64,000 nucleotides of DNA from positions 1 through 64,000 of the forward strand of contig NZ_RHNY01000010.1 of the NCBI RefSeq assembly GCF_003946345.1, given 5' to 3'. The stretch comes from Levilactobacillus tongjiangensis. Lineage in GTDB: Bacteria > Bacillota > Bacilli > Lactobacillales > Lactobacillaceae. A program made the translations under genes and the position numbers. Under the pieces are notes generated by a model. The model was given only the letters and a program-made list of their open reading frames with translations. It searched no databases and was not told the origin of the DNA. Of this stretch, positions 17,178-25,054 are shown piece by piece (position 1 is the stretch's first letter; the number at the start of each line of letters is the position of its first letter).

Positions 17178-17230
17178 TAAAAAAGAGTGAAACAAGCGGA
17201 GTTGACTGCCTGTTGTCACACGTTTCGACT
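17178..17230 (-). terminator. Weak terminator-like structure
   Basis: On the minus strand AGTCGAAAC and GTTTCACTC can pair and are followed by TTTTTTATTG, with a large loop between. It overlaps the left target duplication of the repeat at 17236. Confidence 0.35.
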
Positions 17231-17235
17231 AGATA

Positions 17236-17681
17236 CTAAAGAGTTGAAGGTTGGAAAATCGTTATCAAGCCAAGAATCGTAAGGCGTTATAGACTTAAAA
17301 TTAATCTCACCCAGCCACTGGAGGTAGTCAGAGATTCCGCCTGCTGTGGGGAACACCTCCGGCCTGAAAAGCGGTCCTTCGGCTCAGTTTGAAGACTGGA
17401 AGAACCACCAGTCTTCAAACACGTCTCACGCTGTAAGCCGAGAATCGGCTAACACCATCGACACAACTGGCTCCACCTCTGACTGCCTCCGGTTAAACAG
17501 GTTAGCTGGCTCAGATGCCCGAATGACAGCACTTACTCAGCATTAAAGGCGCCCACACTGAGTAGCCGAGAGTGAGTCAAATTTGGCGAACGGTAAGGCA
17601 GTAACTTTCCACTAGTTCTGACTAACCATCAACCCTTGTTGTATCAGGTATAGTGGGTATTTCAGCGCTTTCAACCTTTAG
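17236..17681 (-). mobile_element. MITE-like structured element, copy B
   Basis: 446 bp with terminal inverted repeats: CTAAAGAGTTGAAGG at the left end and, as complement of the right end (17668-17681), CTAAAGGTTGAAAG. A perfect 7-bp direct repeat CTAGATA flanks it (17229-17235 and 17682-17688), the mark of insertion. It encodes no protein. Its inside is highly structured: GTTTGAAGACTGG/CCAGTCTTCAAAC (17387-17420) is a perfect 13-bp hairpin nested within GGAGGTAGTCAGAG/CTCTGACTGCCTCC (17320-17333 and 17477-17490). It is in inverse orientation to copy C and lacks about 140 bp that C has between two CAAATTTG copies. Confidence 0.85.
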
Positions 17682-17734
17682 CTAGATACATTTGGCGAGC
17701 AAAAAGAGTCTAAGACTTCTGTCTTTAACCCAAC

Positions 17735-17920
17735 AAAAAAAGCCATTACGAGAAATCGCAATGGCCAAAGAGTAAGGTTACAACATAATTGGGGGATTAT
17801 GTTGTAAAAAATTTCATCTACTTTGGGGGAGTAAAATGAAATCTGTCTGTTGAATGAGGACAGAAGCCTCACGAACAAGCTAAACTTGCCCGCAACCATA
17901 TAGTACCGCATTCTATATAA
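17735..17920 (-). ncRNA. Candidate small RNA with two CCCCC-loop hairpins
   Basis: Read on the minus strand, hairpin 1 (17811-17841) pairs TTTCAT..ACT with AGTAGATGAAA around CCCCCAAA, hairpin 2 (17778-17807) pairs TTACAACATAAT with ATTATGTTGTAA around CCCCCA, and a terminator follows (GCCATT/AATGGC, then seven T, 17735-17765). C-rich single-stranded loops are the usual seed of Gram-positive small RNAs that bind Shine-Dalgarno sequences (for example RsaE and LhrC types). The 5' end is estimated; an AT-rich stretch with TATATAGAAT lies near 17911-17922. No known RNA family is recognised. Confidence 0.6.
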
Positions 17921-18051
17921 AAATGCTATTAAAAAATAAATAATTCATAAAATCGATTTGGCTAACTAATGTAAAGTAACGTTTTGTCGCTTATTAACAG
18001 GCTTTACCCGAGTTAGTTAGCCTGCATAACAAAAAAGAGAGGGCGAATATT

Positions 18052-18732
18052 GTGCAAAGAAATCAGCCAAAAGTCGGAAGTTTTATGAGTTGGGGTTGGA
18101 TCATCCTAATGGTGTTTTTAGTTAGTGTGGTGCAATTACCACTGCTCAAGTTAAACCACGGAACGACACTTGACCGGACAATGTGGTCGATAATCTACCT
18201 ATTAGGTTTCGTGGTCACGATTGCTATTGGTGGGTGGCAATATCATCGGTTACATCCTAAATGGCAACGATTGACTGGCCAGGATTGGGGGTTAATGATC
18301 AAGGGCTACGCATTCATGATTTTTGCGGAAATTGTGTTGGGCGTCTTGAATAAAATGCTCTACCATGAAACGAGTACGCAGAACAATCAGACGATTACGA
18401 CATTGATGGATCGTGGCACGCTGACGATGGTGCTTTTAGCGGTAACAGCGGTCTGTGCGTCGCCAATCATCGAGGAGCTGACGTTCCGAGGTCTGTTAAT
18501 TGACGGGTGTTTCTCAGCGGAGTCATTTTGGCTACCCATTGTAATCAGTGGGATTGTCTTTTCCATTCCCCATGCCAGTAATAATCCCGTGAGCTGGATT
18601 ATTTACGCAGTGATGGGCGGAACTTTCGCCTACGTTTATAAACGTACAGGTAAATTGCAGAGTACGATCCTAATGCACGCTTTTAATAACCTGATTGCTG
18701 TTGCTATTATGCTAACGACACTTGGCCATTGA
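18052..18732 (+). CDS. CPBP-family intramembrane metalloprotease (Abi/CAAX type)
   Basis: 226 residues, with about six to seven membrane segments. The three conserved CPBP motifs are present: SPIIEELTFRGLL (EExxxR) near residue 145, FSIPHA near 176 and HAFNNL near 213, giving the Glu/His metal site. Such proteins in lactobacilli are often linked to bacteriocin immunity or surface protein processing, but no bacteriocin gene is seen here. The start is GTG at 18052 with AGAGAGGG upstream. It ends at a strong terminator. Confidence 0.9.
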   Translation: MQRNQPKVGSFMSWGWIILMVFLVSVVQLPLLKLNHGTTLDRTMWSIIYLLGFVVTIAIGGWQYHRLHPKWQRLTGQDWGLMIKGYAFMIFAEIVLGVLNKMLYHETSTQNNQTITTLMDRGTLTMVLLAVTAVCASPIIEELTFRGLLIDGCFSAESFWLPIVISGIVFSIPHASNNPVSWIIYAVMGGTFAYVYKRTGKLQSTILMHAFNNLIAVAIMLTTLGH

Positions 18733-18812
18733 TTGGCTACCGGCATTGCCGGCATAGATGGGATAACCTATAGGTAACCGGTTGGTAGGAGAACGAATAG
18801 ACTAAAATAAGT

Positions 18813-18842
18813 TGGCGGTCCAGTGAGGGCCGTTTTTTTTTT
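18813..18842 (+). terminator. Terminator of CPBP gene
   Basis: CGGTCC/GGGCCG stem followed by ten T residues. Confidence 0.88.
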
Positions 18843-18916
18843 GCAAACAATTGATTGCCGTCGCAACGGTGTTGCTTGATTTTATGATTTGAGGACTAAT
18901 CTAACTGGTTAAATGC

Positions 18917-18956
18917 AAAAAAAAGGAATCAGCGCCCAAAATGGTCGTTGGTTCCT
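18917..18956 (-). terminator. Terminator of ohrR
   Basis: On the minus strand AGGAACCAACGACC pairs with the opposite GGGCGCTGATTCCT arm around TTTT (with mismatches) and is followed by eight T. Confidence 0.8.
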
Positions 18957-18961
18957 AAAAA

Positions 18962-19438
18962 CTAATCTTTGTCGACTTCTTTAGCAATCAGTCGTTGATG
19001 GCTCACCGTATCCAGTTGATCTTTGACGGTGACTAACTCAGTCATCATGCTATCGATCTCATTGTCGGTCATTCCCAATAATGTTTGGCATTGGCCAATT
19101 CGAGAATAGACTTCATCACGCTTGGCTTCAGCAGTTTCAGTCAAATGAATGAGCACTTGCCGTTCGTCAGTTCGACTCCGAACACGTGTGACCCATCCTT
19201 GCTTTTCAAGGCGCTTGAGGAGGGGCGTTAACGTCCCACTATCAAGCTCAAGGCGTTCACCAAGCTGATGAACCGTCAACGGTGCATCTTCCCAGAGCAC
19301 CAGCATTGCAATGTACTGCGGATAAGTTAAACCAAAGGGTGCCAACGCGCTTTGGTAGAAGTGATTAAATTTTTTGCTGGCGGAGTAAATAGAGAAACAT
19401 AACTGTTCGTCCAGCAAAACTGGGGAAACTTTGGGCAT
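18962..19438 (-). CDS. ohrR: OhrR-type MarR family peroxide-sensing repressor
   Basis: 158 residues. The N-terminal DEQLCFSIYSASK carries the reactive cysteine (Cys14) of the OhrR group, and the winged-helix core LTYPQYIAMLVLWE and LDSGTLTPLLKRLEKQGWVTR with DERQV in the wing is typical. The family represses organic hydroperoxide resistance genes until the cysteine is oxidised. AGGAGG precedes the start. A matching operator lies in its own promoter (19479-19494), which points to autoregulation. No ohrA gene is found in the window, so its target is elsewhere. Confidence 0.9.
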   Translation of the reverse strand: MPKVSPVLLDEQLCFSIYSASKKFNHFYQSALAPFGLTYPQYIAMLVLWEDAPLTVHQLGERLELDSGTLTPLLKRLEKQGWVTRVRSRTDERQVLIHLTETAEAKRDEVYSRIGQCQTLLGMTDNEIDSMMTELVTVKDQLDTVSHQRLIAKEVDKD

Positions 19439-19472
19439 GGCACAGGCCTCCTTTCAAATACTTTCGAAGAGT

Positions 19473-19501
19473 ATTGTATACAATTAAATTGCTACTGGCA
19501 A
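19473..19501 (-). promoter_or_regulatory. ohrR promoter with OhrR-box operator
   Basis: On the minus strand TTGCCA (19496-19501) and TACAAT (19473-19478) are 17 bp apart. The spacer holds TAGCAATTTAATTGTA (19479-19494), a near match to the OhrR box TACAATTnAATTGTA. Repressor binding here would cover the spacer. Confidence 0.75.
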
Positions 19502-20035
19502 GCAATAAACCTTTAATTATTGATATTCTAATGAACCGTTAACGAAAAAGCACTAATGCATGACCACAATTTCACGATAACGTAACCTCAGAATAATTGT
19601 ACAGTAGAATGATAACCAATCACAATGATTATTGATAAAATAAGTTTCTATTTATCAAAAAGCTTATTTTACGCTATTTTGGTAGGCGGGATCAGCTAAA
19701 GATTAAGGTTGATTCAACCAAATGATTCTAGTTAAATTTATTCTTAAAAGGTCCCATCATCACTGTAACGAATTAACAAAAATGACACTAAAAATAAGCT
19801 GGCATCATTATAAGTTAGTTATCTTTCTAACCAATCTAAGTATAGCAGACCTATTGTAAAAGAAAAGTAAAATTAGTGAAATTATACAAAGAAACCCCGT
19901 CCTGAGTGACTTCCTGACAAAAAGTAACCTCACAATGTGAAAACTTTATCAGACGATAGTTTTGATTGTTATTAGGCATTGTTAATATCCAATAAGTAAC
20001 ATGGGGGAATCAGTTGCATGCCTATACAATTATGC
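19502..20035. other. AT-rich intergenic DNA
   Basis: No gene recognised. An inverted repeat TAAAATAAG (19636-19644) and CTTATTTTA (19663-19671) is visible. The very AT-rich composition differs from the neighbouring genes and fits upstream DNA of a large surface-protein gene. Confidence 0.4.
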
Positions 20036-20063
20036 TTGATATTTACTATAAATCAGGTACAAT
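20036..20063 (+). promoter_or_regulatory. Promoter of LRR surface protein gene
   Basis: TTGATA (20036-20041) and TACAAT (20058-20063) with a 16-bp spacer. It gives a leader of about 165 nt with a small hairpin GCCACT/AGTGGC (20195-20213) just before the Shine-Dalgarno sequence. Confidence 0.5.
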
Positions 20064-20237
20064 GAGGGTGTAATCAAACTATCCAAATCAGTGAATGTGT
20101 GAGTAAATATTTTATGAACGATTTGATTTAGAAAGTTGAGGTTAACTAGCTATCTGCTGATTCAGTTATTTTAATCTATGTGCTTACTAGGGAAGCCACT
20201 TACATATAGTGGCAAACTTCACAAGGAGGATGCTATC

Positions 20238-22559
20238 ATGATGAAGCGTGTTTTGGGTGAATCTAAGCAACATTACAAGAGCTACAAGGCAGGCAAACGC
20301 TGGGTTTTTGCCAGCATTACGGTTATTTCGTTAGGATTAGGTGTGACGGGTGTTAATGTGACTGCCAAAGCAGATGCGGCTGCGGACAGTACGGCTGAAT
20401 CAACTGCAGTTGGTGGCCAAGTTGATAAGTCTGAACAGCAAGTTAACCTGGCTAAAGCAGGTGAACAAGCGGGAGCACCTGAACAAAAGCAAAATGAAGT
20501 TTCTGGGCAACAGTTCGATGGAAGCGCTAACAAAAAGACGCCGACAACGGCGGAATCCAAGCCAGAACAGCAACCTGTTACTTCTGAAGTGGGAGCTGTT
20601 CAACAGCCACAGCAGGATGAGAAGCCAGTGGTTAATCCGGTAAAAGAGGAGCAACCTACTCAGAATGGTGACGCCCTTAATCAGGAGCCAGAAAATGTAA
20701 AGTCTGACAATGATCAACCGGCAGCCCCTAAAAAGATGGCCAGAATGGCGGCGCCAGCAGCCCCTGTTTTATTGGGAACCGTGGCCGGTGACCAGGCAGA
20801 TATCTATAATCAAGATGCATCAATTTGGTTGCCAGATGCGAACCTTCGTCAATTGATTGAAGATAATTTAAACTACCAATATTACAGTGGGACTCAAGCC
20901 ATCAATGACAGTAATTTGTGGACTTGTGTGAACTATGCTGGCTTTAAGGCCGGTGTTAACGTTCGTGAGGTTGGAGTTGCTGCTAAGGGTCCAATTACCG
21001 ATTTGACTGGACTGGAGTACTTTACCGTTTTGAATCAATTTATTTTAGGCGCGGATACATTCCAAGTACCTGAATCAGAAATGATTTCGTTTGCATTTGC
21101 ACAGAACCTGACTTCTTTCCAGATTGACTTTAGTGGGACGACTTGGAACTCATCGGCCAATGAGACCGTGCAAAAGTACCTGTCCGGCAATCAAAAGCTT
21201 CAATTTTTAAGCTTGACGCACTTGGACAGTACAGCGGCCGCGGCCGATGTGATGCCTGATTTGTCTAGTTATCAAGATTTGCAATTTATCGACTTGGTTC
21301 ACGCTAACTTAAAGGGCACAATCGCCTCATATGCTTACCTACCGAAGCTAAGCTTCTTCAGAGTAAACAATAATCAATTGACTGGAAGTATCCCAGAAAT
21401 CGGGACGTGGACACCAGAATTGACCACGGTGGATTTCAGTGACAATTTGCTGACTGGGGTCTTGCCAGACCTAGGTGCTGCTAATTTGCACTCCGTCGAC
21501 TATGCCCGGAACATGATTTCAATGGGGCTTTCACCTGAGTCAATTGCAAATAAAGAGTATGGTAGCGTTCGTGCTGGTGGTCAATCCTTAAATGCCGGTA
21601 AATTTGCAGTGACGAACAGTCAACCAAGTCTGGACCCAGTTACCAACGTGATCAGTTATCAAGACTTTACGACTGGTCAGGCAGATAAGTCTGTGAAAAA
21701 TACCCTGGGTAATTTTGGCAATGGTGTGACGATTGTTTACACGACTGGCAGTACGGCTGGTCTCACAGATTATCCAGCTTGGGCAGCGACGCAAACGGAT
21801 GCCTCCAGTTGGTTCACGGTAGTGGCTGATCCAAAGAATGCGCAAGGGTTCTCACTGGTAGCTAATAGTAAGGCAAAGTCCGGCAACTATGTTGTTCGGG
21901 TGATGACGGCCGGTGATACCAGTGGTCAATATAACGCTTGGGTGGCATTTACGGTTGACAATCAAATGACGACACCACCGGTTGATCCGGGGACGCCGGA
22001 AACGCCTACGCCGGGTGAAACGACCGGGACAGTTACTATCGTCAACGTTGATCAAAATGGCAACGTGCTTAGCAAGCGGGTTCAAACTGGAACCGTTGGT
22101 GACAGCTACACGGTTAAGGCGGACAGTATCGATGGTTACCAAATTAACGGTAGCGGTCAAGCTTCTGGCGTTTATACGGCTAATGGAACGACGGTGACCT
22201 TCACCTACAGTGCTGTCACGACTGGTGACGGTGCAGATACGGTTGATCCAGCAGATAAACCAACTACTAAGAAGACTGGTCAAACGGTGAAGAAGAGTAC
22301 CAGTGGTCAAGCCGCAGTTATTGCTAGTGACCATCAAAAGAGTCAGAGCACGGTTGCTGGTTCGCAGGTTGCTCATGCTAGTCAAGGCGCTCAGGCGGTT
22401 AACCTGGCAACTGATGGTCGGAGCGTGGCTAAGCAGTCAGCTAAGACGACTTTGCCACAAACCAATGAACAATCCAGTGTTGGCATTGTGGCAGCAGGAC
22501 TAGCTTCCCTGATGGGGGCGCTAGGTTTAGCTGGTTGGCAAAAACGGCGTCATGAATAA
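20238..22559 (+). CDS. LPxTG-anchored LRR/MucBP surface protein
   Basis: 773 residues from ATG 20238 (AAGGAGG 8 nt upstream). Order of parts: KxYKxGKxWV-type signal peptide (KSYKAGKRWVFAS, residues 14-26) cleaved near AKA; a Gln/Glu/Pro-rich low-complexity stalk to about residue 180; a globular region; leucine-rich repeats near residues 350-440 (LDSTAAAADVMPDL, NNNQLTGSIPE, DNLLTGVLPD); one MucBP-type domain near 595-660 (TVTIVNVDQNG, GYQINGSG); a Thr/Ser/Gln-rich linker; and a sortase signal LPQTNE near residue 739, with hydrophobic tail and KRRHE end. Sortase A would couple it to the wall; a mucus or host adhesion role is inference. It is monocistronic with its own terminator. Confidence 0.93.
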   Translation: MMKRVLGESKQHYKSYKAGKRWVFASITVISLGLGVTGVNVTAKADAAADSTAESTAVGGQVDKSEQQVNLAKAGEQAGAPEQKQNEVSGQQFDGSANKKTPTTAESKPEQQPVTSEVGAVQQPQQDEKPVVNPVKEEQPTQNGDALNQEPENVKSDNDQPAAPKKMARMAAPAAPVLLGTVAGDQADIYNQDASIWLPDANLRQLIEDNLNYQYYSGTQAINDSNLWTCVNYAGFKAGVNVREVGVAAKGPITDLTGLEYFTVLNQFILGADTFQVPESEMISFAFAQNLTSFQIDFSGTTWNSSANETVQKYLSGNQKLQFLSLTHLDSTAAAADVMPDLSSYQDLQFIDLVHANLKGTIASYAYLPKLSFFRVNNNQLTGSIPEIGTWTPELTTVDFSDNLLTGVLPDLGAANLHSVDYARNMISMGLSPESIANKEYGSVRAGGQSLNAGKFAVTNSQPSLDPVTNVISYQDFTTGQADKSVKNTLGNFGNGVTIVYTTGSTAGLTDYPAWAATQTDASSWFTVVADPKNAQGFSLVANSKAKSGNYVVRVMTAGDTSGQYNAWVAFTVDNQMTTPPVDPGTPETPTPGETTGTVTIVNVDQNGNVLSKRVQTGTVGDSYTVKADSIDGYQINGSGQASGVYTANGTTVTFTYSAVTTGDGADTVDPADKPTTKKTGQTVKKSTSGQAAVIASDHQKSQSTVAGSQVAHASQGAQAVNLATDGRSVAKQSAKTTLPQTNEQSSVGIVAAGLASLMGALGLAGWQKRRHE

Positions 22560-22580
22560 GCTGATGAATTTGTACACAGG

Positions 22581-22609
22581 AAAGTCGGGACAATCGTCTT
22601 GGCTTTTTT
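22581..22609 (+). terminator. Terminator of surface protein gene
   Basis: AAGTCGGGAC and GTCTTGGCTT pair (three G-U pairs) around AATC and are followed by TTTTTTA. Copy C of the mobile repeat is inserted 8 bp further on. Confidence 0.75.
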
Positions 22610-22617
22610 AGTAGTGA

Positions 22618-23212
22618 CTAAAGATTGAAAGCACTGAAACACCAACTATGTCTGATACAATAAGAGTTTGGTATTGGAATTTAGCCAGATATAGTGGGAA
22701 ATTACCGCCTTGCCATTCGTCAAATTTGGACTGGAACGCGGTGGGAAGGACGGGACAAGCCAAAGGGCGGTCTTGCCCCTCGCTTGAAGCCGAAAAGCAT
22801 GTCTTCAAGTCGCCATTTTCAAGAAAGTCACTTGAAAATCTCACGGTTGTGTCCAAATTTGACTCACTCTCGGCTACCTAGTGGCGCGCCAATAATATTG
22901 AGCAAGTGCTATCACTCAGGCATTTAAGCTAGCTGAGTTTTCAGGAGCCCGTTTAACCGGAGGAGGTCAGAGATGGAGCCAGCTGTGTCGACGATGTTAG
23001 CCGATTCTTGGCTTACATCGTGGGACGTGTTGGGAGACTGGTGGTTTTTCCAGGCTTCAAACCGAGCCGAAGGACCGTTTTTCAGGCCGTAGGCGTTCCC
23101 CACAGCAGGCGAAATCTCTGACAGCCGTAGGTGGATGGAGAAGACTAGTTTTAAGTCTATAGCACCTTACTATTCTTGGCTTGATAACGGTTTTCGAACT
23201 TTCAACCTTTAG
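22618..23212 (+). mobile_element. MITE-like structured element, copy C (longest)
   Basis: 595 bp. Terminal inverted repeats CTAAAGATTGAAAG (22618-22631) and CTTTCAACCTTTAG (23199-23212) differ at one position. A perfect 7-bp duplication GTAGTGA flanks it (22611-22617 and 23213-23219). It contains the modules seen in all other copies: CGCCTTGCC, CTGGAACGCG, GGGAAGGACGGGACAAGCC, TTTGACTCACTCTCGGCTAC, CAGGCATTTAAGCTAGCTGA, GTTTAACCGGAGGAGGTCAG and the central hairpin. There are two CAAATTTG copies about 130 bp apart, and copy B has just one with the segment between them deleted. No long gene; short frames in it are shared between copies only because the DNA is. Confidence 0.88.
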
Positions 23213-23317
23213 GTAGTGATTAAGCCGGCAGAGATAAGTATCGGTTGGGGGAGCTGGCTTTTCTTATTGTCGCTGGCTGGAGAAGTCGGTATACTATAAA
23301 TATTGAGGAGGGTGCGT

Positions 23318-23815
23318 ATGGATCGTTGGTTACCGTATGGTGTTACCAGTCTGGTTTTGGTCAGCTTGATTTTTCGAACAATTTCACGACGACAGTACCG
23401 GCAGGCATTGTGGTGGTTGGGTTGTTGGGGACTAGCTAGCTTAACCTGGACACCCGTGGCCCTGAACTTTGGGGGCACCATTGGTGAAATTACGACCCAC
23501 TGGTGGTTTGGAGGAATCTGGGTCATCCACCCCTTGCAGGCCGCAAGTATGGACATCTCGTTTTGGTTAAATATTTTGATGACGGTGCCTCAAGGCGTGC
23601 TGTGGCAATTAAATCATCGCTGGAGTCGTTGGTGGCAGTGGTTTGCAGTTGGCCTGGCAACTGGGTTGACACTGGAAACTGGTCAGGCCCTTGGCAATTG
23701 GGTCGTCAGTTTGGGCCGGTGGGTTGATATTAATGATGTGATTACCAACTGTCTGGGCGTTATGATTGGCGCGGCAAGTTGGTGGCTCGTCCAGCGTTAC
23801 CGGCAACAAAATTGA
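23318..23815 (+). CDS. VanZ-family membrane protein
   Basis: 165 residues from ATG 23318 (GAGGAGGG 5 nt upstream). Hydrophobic segments and the VanZ pattern are present: FWLNILMTVPQGVLWQL, LATGLTLETGQALG (the E..Q motif) and RWVDINDVITNCLGVMIG near the C terminus. VanZ proteins are linked to teicoplanin resistance in enterococci, but most homologues have no known role. Only 28 nt separate it from the next gene, so the two are probably cotranscribed. Confidence 0.88.
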   Translation: MDRWLPYGVTSLVLVSLIFRTISRRQYRQALWWLGCWGLASLTWTPVALNFGGTIGEITTHWWFGGIWVIHPLQAASMDISFWLNILMTVPQGVLWQLNHRWSRWWQWFAVGLATGLTLETGQALGNWVVSLGRWVDINDVITNCLGVMIGAASWWLVQRYRQQN

Positions 23816-23843
23816 GAAAGCGTTTATTAGAGGAGGAGACACA

Positions 23844-24137
23844 ATGTTTATGACCACTGGTGGGTTGAATCGGGCCCATGCAATTCAAGGGATTTTAACG
23901 GCAACGGCTCACACGATGCTGCGGTCGGAGAAACCGGATGAATTTTCGCTGTTTGATGGGTTGTTTGATGAGGTGAAGCAAGACCTGATGAAGCAAGCGC
24001 AAACAATGGGCGCGGATGGTTTGATTGAGGTGCGGTTCAACACTGAAATTGCTCAAATGAACGTCGCTCCTAAGTTTATCGTGGTTCACGGCTACGGAAC
24101 CGCAGTTAAATTTCCAAATCAAAAAAAATCTGAATAA
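23844..24137 (+). CDS. YbjQ-like protein, divergent paralogue
   Basis: 97 residues from ATG 23844 (GAGGAGGAG 7 nt upstream). The C-terminal half QAQTMGADGLIEVRF and VVHGYGTAVKF matches the block [12 protein letters not shown] and YGTAVKY of the YbjQ protein at 2743-3063, so I place it in the same fold group; the N-terminal half is divergent and shorter. Function unknown. It follows the VanZ gene in a likely two-gene operon. Confidence 0.75.
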   Translation: MFMTTGGLNRAHAIQGILTATAHTMLRSEKPDEFSLFDGLFDEVKQDLMKQAQTMGADGLIEVRFNTEIAQMNVAPKFIVVHGYGTAVKFPNQKKSE

Positions 24138-24188
24138 GGGGTTCCATTTTATACAGACTTAGTGTAATATATTATTTGTTGTTGAGTT

Positions 24189-24272
24189 GCCCCGATGGCG
24201 GAACTGGCAGACGCGCAGCGTTCAGGTCGCTGTTTGGGAGACCAAGTACAGGTTCGAATCCTGCTCGGGGCA
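24189..24272 (+). tRNA. tRNA-Leu (CAG)
   Basis: 84-nt class II tRNA. Acceptor GCCCCGA pairs with TCGGGGC, and anticodon loop TTCAGGT carries CAG. It is followed 17 nt later by its own terminator. Confidence 0.96.
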
Positions 24273-24288
24273 TCATGAATAACTGATA

Positions 24289-24329
24289 AAAAGTCGTTCG
24301 TTGAATTTATTCAGCGAACGGCTTTTTTT
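24289..24329 (+). terminator. Terminator of tRNA-Leu
   Basis: AAGTCGTTCG/CGAACGGCTT stem with TTTTTTT. Confidence 0.92.
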
Positions 24330-24350
24330 GCGTATTTTGGCAGAATAAGA

Positions 24351-24833
24351 TTAAACGACGACCTCCGGAACAACGTCCTTACCATTTCGGGACTCGGCAA
24401 TAACAGCGATACTGTTAGAGGTTTTGACCGCGTAACCTAATAGCAGAACATCATGGCCTTTTAATTGTAGCGCAGCCTCACTAATAACCCGTTGATAGTT
24501 GCGAATTAAGCGTTTTTCAGACTTGGTGGCACTGTCATTTTGAAGATTAGTTCGGGCCGCTTCGACCTTTTTGATGGTAGCACGGTTTTTAAAGATGACC
24601 TGAATCTGTTGATGGGGGAGTTGGTCGCCTCGTTTGTCTTTTTTTGATTGATTGTCGACGACATCCGTTTCGACCTTGGCGGTGACTTCCGAGTGACCGA
24701 GTTTCTTGACCACGTTGCGAGCGACCCGTTGGTTAGTCGCACTGGGCTTGCCGGCCGACTTCACCTGACTGGTGCAGCCGGTTAGAGTGAAGAGAATGAT
24801 GACGGCGAAGAATGTTGAAAGCCATTTGTTCAT
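24351..24833 (-). CDS. Predicted lipoprotein, unknown function
   Basis: 160 residues. An N-terminal hydrophobic segment ends in the lipobox LTGC (residues 17-20), so the protein should be lipid-anchored outside the membrane. The rest is soluble, basic and charged, with no recognised domain. AAGGAGA lies 11 nt before ATG. No terminator of its own is evident on the minus strand, since the tRNA-Leu terminator lies close by and can function only weakly in reverse. Confidence 0.75.
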   Translation of the reverse strand: MNKWLSTFFAVIILFTLTGCTSQVKSAGKPSATNQRVARNVVKKLGHSEVTAKVETDVVDNQSKKDKRGDQLPHQQIQVIFKNRATIKKVEAARTNLQNDSATKSEKRLIRNYQRVISEAALQLKGHDVLLLGYAVKTSNSIAVIAESRNGKDVVPEVVV

Positions 24834-25054
24834 GAGTGAGCGTCTCCTTATGTAAGTAAATGATGAGTCTGGTACGTTGCTTGGGGTAACTAGTCCAGAT
24901 GAACCGATTCTAGGGTTCTGTTGTTAAGCATATCAAAAATATCAGCCAATAGGGCGATGAATTTATAAGCCAACTTATTTGTGGTGAGAAATAGCTAATG
25001 GGTCATCAGGGTTTAAATTTAGCACGCTAAGCTCATCCAAATCTATGAATGAAG
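24834..25054. other. Intergenic, nothing recognised
   Basis: Upstream region of the lipoprotein gene. No repeat, RNA or clear promoter seen. Confidence 0.3.

Noticed and set aside
17346-17546. 66-codon frame inside repeat copy B
   Set aside because: Falls across the inverted hairpin module; not preserved in copies A or E.
17678-17911. 77-codon minus-strand frame over the small RNA candidate
   Set aside because: No Shine-Dalgarno sequence and no family resemblance; hairpins and terminator explain the sequence better.
17178-17911. Type I toxin-antitoxin locus (Fst/Lpt type)
   Set aside because: No short hydrophobic toxin frame with a ribosome binding site overlaps the structured RNAs.
14722-22927. 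Similar short peptides encoded at 14722-14910 (minus) and 22694-22927 (plus)
   Set aside because: They match only because both lie in copies of the same non-coding repeat; neither has a ribosome binding site.
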